Shown: positions 61,380 to 64,000 of the stretch, piece by piece
Layout: each line of letters begins with the position of its first letter
Position numbering within the stretch: position 1 is the first letter of the stretch
DNA from: Silene conica
Taxonomy: Eukaryota; Streptophyta; Magnoliopsida; Caryophyllales; Caryophyllaceae
Length of the DNA: 64,000 nt
Direction: 5' to 3'
Assembly (NCBI GenBank): GCA_029255685.2
Contig: CM055314.2
Span: forward strand, 5,474,399 to 5,538,398
Made by a program: the position numbers and the translations under genes
Notes under the pieces: model-generated
Seen by the model: the letters and a program-made list of their open reading frames with translations, nothing else
Told to the model about the DNA's origin: nothing
Database searches by the model: none

Positions 61380-61625
61380 TTGAAAAGTATATTGGAGAAT
61401 ATTTGAATTGATATTGTAGAACGGAACCTTCAAATTGTACCAAAACTTGATTAAACCTCGTATCATATCGAAATTGATTTGAACAAGTACGGAAGGAAAA
61501 CATATTCTAAAATACTTTGAATTGATATTGGATATAGAATGGGATGTTGATATAGTTCCAAAACTTAACGAAACCCCATAACTCATCGGAATGGATTTGT
61601 ACCCGTACCGAAGAAAACCAAGGGA
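61380..61625. repeat. Degenerate tandem repeat, 114-bp period
   Basis: GAATTGATAT recurs at 61405 and 61519, followed in each unit by CCAAAACTT, a GAAACC/AAACC word and CCGAAG-like sequence. An older related unit begins near 61147. Confidence 0.6.
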
Positions 61626-61659
61626 CTAAGTAAATCGAACTTATTTAACAATATTAAAA

Positions 61660-61890
61660 GTGACTCCTTTATTATAATTAAGATTAAGGGTTTAAGGTTC
61701 AAGTCTCACCAAGAACAATTTAGGGGTAAATTGGCTTGAGACTATGCCTTCTAGATTTTGAGCATGTTAGCCCTAAAAAGGTGGTTAACCTAATATACGT
61801 GGTTTGCAGGCTATCACGTATGCTCGGGGATTTACCTAGTGCACACCAGAGGTAACGACTGCAGGTTCCCACGTCCAAAGAATAAAAAGA
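61660..61890 (+). mobile_element. Probable SINE
   Basis: GGTTCAAGTCT at 61696-61706 fits a tRNA-type B box. The 3' part (CTCGGGGATTTACCTAGTG, ACGACTGCAGGTTCCC) resembles the tail of plant SINE families, and it is followed by a short A-rich end near 61880. The A box and target duplication are not clear. Confidence 0.45.
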
Positions 61891-62193
61891 TTAATTATAT
61901 GAATTGACTATTAATGATTTATTCAATTGTAATGAAGCAACATGAATCTGATCTCTAATTCACTCAAAACAGAAGAAATAACCAAGATCATGATAATGAA
62001 ATGTGTGCTTTCCATAGAGCACCATTATGTAAACTGTTCAAGCTTTCAGAAGAAAAAATGTGTATTCTCTTCTCCTGTCCACTATTGATGGACAAAGACA
62101 AACCATAGATGCAAGGCATTTCAAACAAAAACTTATATGAGACGGTCTCGTCATCAACAACATTGACGACATTAAACAAAACGCGTTTCTGAG

Positions 62194-63198
62194 TCACTTT
62201 CTCCTTGATCTCGAGACAGCAGTAGTCTTCCTTGCAGGCGTCTCATCGACATTCATAGGCACAGGCAGTGGCGGCTTCTTAGCATTACTCCTCAATGAAT
62301 ACCGAGGATGCTGGCTACGGTCCACAGTATTTATGCTTTCGGCTTTTTTCTTGAATACCTTCTTATTCGATGCATCAACCTTAACCCTGAGACTGTAGGC
62401 AGCTTTCGGTTCATCCACCTCATTTCCGGCTTTCTTTTTCCTCAGTCTCTCATTCCTCATTGCAATGTACTCGTCGTAGAATTGACCCTTCTCGAACCCA
62501 GACGCTAATTTTGTTGTGCAACTTGAATAATTCTTGGCATTCATTGCAGCAAGTTCATCTTGCACCATTTTTGAAAGAGCACTTAATTCTGTTGAAATTG
62601 CTTGATGTTCTGCCATTATATCTGATGATTTCATCTGGGGTTTGGTCATTCTTGCTGCATTTAATTGAAAACGTAAATAAACCAATTAAATTTCGGAATT
62701 AGTTCCAGTAATCGAACCCACCTAAACCCGTCATTAAACTCTATTCAATGATAGCTACAAATGATGTGGATAAGCTATTATAAAGTCGTTGTAGCAGTAC
62801 GTGGTACAACATTCATATTAGTGCAATCGTCACTACATTAAAAATATCCAGAAAACCGAATCAATTTATCTGATTCAAATTCAGTAGTTTCGCAGCACTA
62901 ATCCGCAAAATCAAATAATCAATAGAATCAAATATGAATCATTAGCAAACAATCTAGTCTAACAATAATGAAAACCTCAAATAACCCAGAAAACATAACA
63001 AAGAAAAGATTATTCCTGCTAATGAGTAGCGACTGCGAATTTTCCCGTGATAAAAAAATCAGGATCAGCTAAGGTATGTCAAATTAAATTACCTATTGGA
63101 GTACGCAAAAGCGTGTTTGTGTTAGATGGTTTAAGAGGACGGCGAGTGCGAGACCGCATAGGAGATCTAGCAAGAGGAGGCCTCCGATCAGTCTTCAT
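62194..63198 (-). CDS. Uncharacterised small basic protein (188 aa)
   Basis: Two exons, 63198-63093 and 62654-62194, join in phase with a GT-AG intron of 438 bp. I do not recognise the product. The N-terminus (MKTDRRPPLARSPMRSRTRR) is strongly basic and Ser/Pro-Arg rich, like a disordered nuclear or chromatin-binding tail. Residues about 36-65 (ARMTKPQMKSS and the following helix) could form a short coiled coil. FEKGQFYDEYIAMRNERLRK precedes a Lys-rich segment, and the C-terminus is again basic (AVSRSRRK). No signal peptide or membrane segment. An MSA-like motif lies 310 bp upstream. Confidence 0.8.
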
Positions 63199-63507
63199 TC
63201 TGCAGATTAGACAAAGTAAAGACACACACAAAAAAATTGTGGGTTTAGATAGATTTATAACTCCGTTGTAAATTATTCTTGTTTACAACGGTGGTAAACA
63301 CGAATTTGTGTTTTTCTTATACAAAAATTGGGAAATGCATTCCTATAATTTAATCATATACTGATTAATTGAAAGATAATTAATGAAGTGTACCTGCTAA
63401 TGATATGAATACGGAGAAAAAAATGTAAGAATTTAGCCTCAGAATTCAGAAATTGACATGTTCAAAGATAATGGGCGGCTGTTTGAATTTTAAAGGTGTA
63501 CGAGTGT

Positions 63508-63515
63508 AACGGTCA
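63508..63515 (+). promoter_or_regulatory. MSA-like (M-specific activator) motif
   Basis: AACGGTCA fits the core AACGGYYA of the mitosis-specific activator element bound by plant three-repeat MYB proteins. It lies about 310 bp upstream of the ATG of the basic protein gene; such elements act in either orientation. A single 8-bp match may be chance. Confidence 0.3.
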
Positions 63516-64000
63516 AATTTTTAATATTCATGCATTATATCAGCAATATAAAATCACATTTGTATGGTCACAAATACTACAAAAGTGTTCCCGAAAATGT
63601 ATTAGTTTCTGTTTGATAAATAACAATTAATTTTAGTGTAAATAGATTGTAAGATCAGATTATAAATGAGAGATTTTATTGGAAGATTTGACTAACATGC
63701 ATATTATAATTAGAAGGATTAATTTGACTGTTGGGTAATTAACTCATTTCGATTAGTAGATTGTTAGTTTTTTTATAAATGGAATAAAATTTTCGATCTA
63801 TTTTACATAATCTATAGGTCGGGGTAAGCAACATAATGTAAAATATATATTGACCCTAAATATGTTGTTTTATTATGAAGTTTATGAAAGATTAAAATTA
63901 GCATATTGATTGGTCAAACATGCTAAAAACCTTCAATGTGCTAAAAATCGGTCAGTATATCATTTATCAAACACCCCCTTACTCCCTTAGTTTAGTGGTT
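63516..64000. other. AT-rich right edge
   Basis: No gene or repeat that I can support; the sequence is AT-rich and runs out of the window. Confidence 0.4.

Larger units (their letters stand above)
60363..62193. other. Intergenic: carboxypeptidase promoter side and gene 3 downstream side
   Basis: No convincing gene. The carboxypeptidase promoter should lie just right of 60362. The stretch holds a degenerate tandem repeat (61380-61625), a probable SINE (61660-61890) and a chance frame at 60893-61096. Confidence 0.5.

Overview
This is nuclear DNA from a flowering plant, most likely a eudicot. Three spliced plant genes with GT-AG introns sit at the edges, all on the minus strand. The middle is packed with plant transposons. 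The species cannot be fixed from sequence alone, and no tRNA, rRNA or CRISPR was seen.

Left edge (1-8516): the 5' two thirds of TSR1, a 40S ribosome-assembly factor. Fourteen exons and 473 codons are visible and the rest lies beyond base 1. Intron 1 is almost wholly a minisatellite that seems to derive from the intron 1/exon 2 boundary. Intron 10 holds a small hAT-like element and a 154-bp tandem repeat.

Middle (8517-55450): an ancestral stretch of about 0.8 kb just upstream of TSR1 was duplicated in tandem, and both copies were then blown up by transposons. Copy 1 (8381-48130) received a Helitron (8517-13333), a 15-kb Athila-like Ty3/gypsy element (13368-45502), a second Helitron (45712-47701) and a tiny poly(A) retroposed fragment (47826-47895). 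Copy 2 (48131-55450) received a hAT-like element filled with Helitron sequence (48569-53244) and another Helitron (53363-55245). Each copy serves as the empty site that dates and bounds insertions in the other. The gypsy element is itself a nest: a gag-only copia-type element B (13868-30690) lies in its 3' LTR, and a copia element C (14457-23028) lies in the LTR of B. Each insertion has its 5-bp target duplication. The first Helitron contains a hAT element that contains a solo LTR, again with matching target duplications. All pol genes are broken; the gag of element B is the one clean long retroelement frame.

Right edge (55451-64000): a Tourist-like MITE, a complete 11-exon membrane-anchored M14 zinc carboxypeptidase gene (56367-60362), a repeat-bearing spacer with a probable SINE, and a complete two-exon gene for a small basic protein I do not recognise (62194-63198), with an MSA-like mitotic motif upstream.
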